Assembly (NCBI RefSeq): GCF_025566885.1
Contig: NZ_JAOQJQ010000001.1
Location: 62,001-126,000, forward strand
Length of the DNA stretch: 64,000 nucleotides
Direction: 5' to 3'
Source: Brotonthovivens ammoniilytica
GTDB lineage: Bacteria; Bacillota; Clostridia; Lachnospirales; Lachnospiraceae
Position 1 is the stretch's first letter; every line of letters starts with the position of its first letter. This document shows, piece by piece, positions 62,302-64,000 of this stretch. The translations under genes and the position numbers were made by a program. The notes beneath the pieces were generated by a model. The model had not been told where the DNA came from. It saw only the letters and a program-made list of their open reading frames with translations, and did not search any database.

Positions 62302-63180
62302 ATGAGTGTTCAGGAATTAAAACCAATCAAAGAAGGTAAAGTACGTGAGGTATATGATAATGGGGACAGCCTTATCATTGTTGCAACAGACAGGATTTCA
62401 GCTTTTGATGTGATTTTGAAAAATAAAGTTGAGAAAAAAGGCGCGATTTTAACACAGATGTCTAAGTTCTGGTTTGATTATACCAAAGACATTCTTCCAA
62501 ATCATATGATTTCTACTGATGTAAATGATATGCCTGAATTTTTCAGGAATGAAAAATACGATGGGAACAGCATGAAATGTCAGAAACTGAATATGCTTCC
62601 GATTGAGTGTATTGTGCGGGGTTACATAACAGGCAGCGGATGGGAGAGCTATAAAAAGACAGGAACTGTTTGCGGAATCCAGCTGCCGGAAGGATTAAAA
62701 GAGTCTGAAAAGCTGCCGGAACCGATTTATACTCCTACTACAAAAGCAGAGCTTGGGGATCATGATGAGAATGTGACATTTGAAGAGAGTGTTGAAATTC
62801 TTGAAAAGATTTATCCGGGCAGGGGAGAGCAGTATGCGAAAGCCCTGAAAGACTATACCATCGGCTTATATAAAAAATGTGCGGAATATGCTCTTAAAAA
62901 AGGTATCATTATAGCTGATACAAAATTTGAATTTGGTCTGGATGAAGAAGGAAATATCATACTCGGAGATGAGATGCTGACACCGGACAGCTCCAGATTC
63001 TGGCCATTAGAAGGCTATGAAGCAGGAAAGGGACAGCCTTCCTATGACAAACAGTTTGTGAGAAACTGGCTGAAAGAAAATCCTGACAGCGATTATCTGC
63101 TTCCGGAGGAAATTATTGAAAAAACAGTGGATAAATATAAAGAAGCTTATGAACTGCTGACTGGCGAAAAGTTTGCCTAA
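62302..63180 (+). CDS. purC: Phosphoribosylaminoimidazole-succinocarboxamide synthase
   Basis: A 292-residue SAICAR synthetase of purine synthesis: IKEGKVREVYDNGDSLIIVATDRISAFDV broken near the N-terminus, ECIVRGYITGSGWESYKKTG, ADTKFEFGLDEEGNIILGDE and TPDSSRFW. It is the longer class of PurC. AAGGAAGG precedes the ATG. It is followed directly by purF, a common purine operon order. Confidence 0.97.
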   Translation: MSVQELKPIKEGKVREVYDNGDSLIIVATDRISAFDVILKNKVEKKGAILTQMSKFWFDYTKDILPNHMISTDVNDMPEFFRNEKYDGNSMKCQKLNMLPIECIVRGYITGSGWESYKKTGTVCGIQLPEGLKESEKLPEPIYTPTTKAELGDHDENVTFEESVEILEKIYPGRGEQYAKALKDYTIGLYKKCAEYALKKGIIIADTKFEFGLDEEGNIILGDEMLTPDSSRFWPLEGYEAGKGQPSYDKQFVRNWLKENPDSDYLLPEEIIEKTVDKYKEAYELLTGEKFA

Positions 63181-63201
63181 ATGCAGATGATGGAGAAGTT
63201 T

Positions 63202-64000
63202 ATGGATAACAATTTGGTAATGAATACGGAAGTTTGCGATGAAATTCATGAGGAGTGCGGCGTATTTGGGATCTATGATCTAGACAGACATGATGTGGCT
63301 TCCACAATATATTACGGCCTGTTTGCACTGCAGCACAGAGGCCAGGAGAGCTGTGGTATTGCAGTCAGCGATACGTATGGACCCAAGGGAAAAGTACAGT
63401 CCTACAAGGGAATGGGCCTGGCCAATGAGGTCTTTACCCAGGAGAATCTGGAAAAAATGAAAGGCGATATTGGTGTTGGACATGTCCGCTATTCCACCGC
63501 GGGCGCATCTACCATTGAAAATGCGCAGCCCCTTGTTTTAAATTATGTGAAAGGAACACTGGCGCTTGCTCATAATGGTAATCTGATCAATGCCAATGAG
63601 CTGCGGCATGACCTTGAATATACAGGGGCTATTTTCCAGACAACCATTGATTCTGAAGTTATCGCCTATCATATTGCCAGAGAACGTCTGAAAACAGGAA
63701 CCGTTGAGGAGGCAGTCCGAAGAGCAGCCTCAAAAATGCGGGGGGCTTATTCCCTGGTTGTTATGAGTCCTAGAAAACTGATTGGTGCAAGAGATCCTTA
63801 TGGATTTAAACCTCTTTGTATCGGAAAGCGGGATAACGCTTATATTATTACTTCAGAGACCTGCGCCCTGGATACCATTGGTGCAGAGTTTGTCAGAGAC
63901 GTGCTGCCGGGAGAGGTTGTGACGATTTCACAGGATGGACAGATCTCTTCAGATACATCAAATTGTCTGCCCAAGGGCCAGGAGGCAAGATGTATTTTTG
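63202..64000 (+). CDS. purF: Amidophosphoribosyltransferase, 3' end beyond window
   Basis: The first 266 codons of PurF, the committed step of purine synthesis. A short propeptide is followed by the catalytic C19 in EECGVFGIYD, then LFALQHRGQESCGIA, GVGHVRYSTAG, LAHNGNLINANEL and IGARDPYGFKPLCIG. The ATG at 63202 is preferred because GGAG lies about 7 bases upstream; an in-frame ATG at 63181, directly after the purC stop, is possible. The frame is open at the window end. Confidence 0.94.
   Translation, partial: MDNNLVMNTEVCDEIHEECGVFGIYDLDRHDVASTIYYGLFALQHRGQESCGIAVSDTYGPKGKVQSYKGMGLANEVFTQENLEKMKGDIGVGHVRYSTAGASTIENAQPLVLNYVKGTLALAHNGNLINANELRHDLEYTGAIFQTTIDSEVIAYHIARERLKTGTVEEAVRRAASKMRGAYSLVVMSPRKLIGARDPYGFKPLCIGKRDNAYIITSETCALDTIGAEFVRDVLPGEVVTISQDGQISSDTSNCLPKGQEARCIF

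Overview
The window looks like chromosomal DNA of a gut-type Lachnospiraceae (Clostridia, Firmicutes). The grounds are the gene families (YlmC/YmxH and SpoVB-like sporulation proteins, NrdR, YqeG, an Rpn-type nuclease), strong AAGGAGG ribosome binding sites, frequent TTG starts, moderate GC content and an anaerobic ethanolamine microcompartment. No rRNA, tRNA, CRISPR array or insertion sequence was recognised. Bases 7419-7734 are an assembly gap of N.

Layout. 1-8.9 kb: housekeeping genes (ychF 3' part, ylmC-like, nrdR, yqeG, rpiB, efp, a MalY/PatB-type aminotransferase, a SpoVB-like flippase, a cysteine desulfurase running into the gap, mnmA). 8.9-26.7 kb: an ethanolamine-utilization (EUT) bacterial microcompartment locus of about 17 genes. 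It is preceded by an agmatinase gene and a divergent MerR-family regulator. Two nearly identical MerR-type promoters, with 19-bp spacers filled by the palindrome CCTTTGTGTAACACAAAGG or a one-base variant, lie before the agmatinase gene and before the kinase-eut operon, so both are probably one regulon. Ethanolamine enters through EutH, is cleaved by EutBC (AdoCbl from EutT, reactivation by EutA), and acetaldehyde is converted by EutE, PduL and an iron alcohol dehydrogenase inside a shell of EutL, two EutM, EutN, EutS and PduT-like proteins, with a PduS-like electron-transfer protein. 26.8-28.5 kb: two convergent PHP phosphatase paralogues. 28.7-33.7 kb: the lower glycolysis cluster gap-pgk-tpiA-gpmI.

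33.8-55.4 kb: a cell-surface polysaccharide locus behind a divergent XRE regulator. The first part has GT4 and GT2 transferases, two related COG5610-like proteins, an ABC-2 exporter permease, an ABC ATPase fused to a secreted N-terminal domain, an LCP ligase and a priming sugar transferase. Then comes a markedly AT-rich block (about 45.1-53.3 kb) with a complete set for CMP-Kdo synthesis (KdsD, KdsA, KdsC, and KdsB fused to a hexapeptide acyltransferase) and two candidate Kdo-type glycosyltransferases. It is followed by UDP-galactopyranose mutase and a sugar nucleotidyltransferase. Kdo is a Gram-negative LPS/capsule sugar, so a full pathway beside an ABC exporter and LCP protein in an apparent Gram-positive is the most striking feature of the window.

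55.4-64 kb: a DUF1810 protein, an Rpn-type nuclease, a three-domain GT2-DUF4422-GT8 glycosyltransferase, a 5'-truncated rmlB remnant, a small membrane protein, a cupin, and the start of the purine genes purC-purF (purF runs off the end). A dispersed composite repeat (a palindrome ending in CTATAGGAA/TTCCTATAG plus a GC-rich module ending in a terminator hairpin) occurs complete or in part at about 3.6, 3.7, 10.0, 30.0, 33.8, 57.0 and 60.2 kb.
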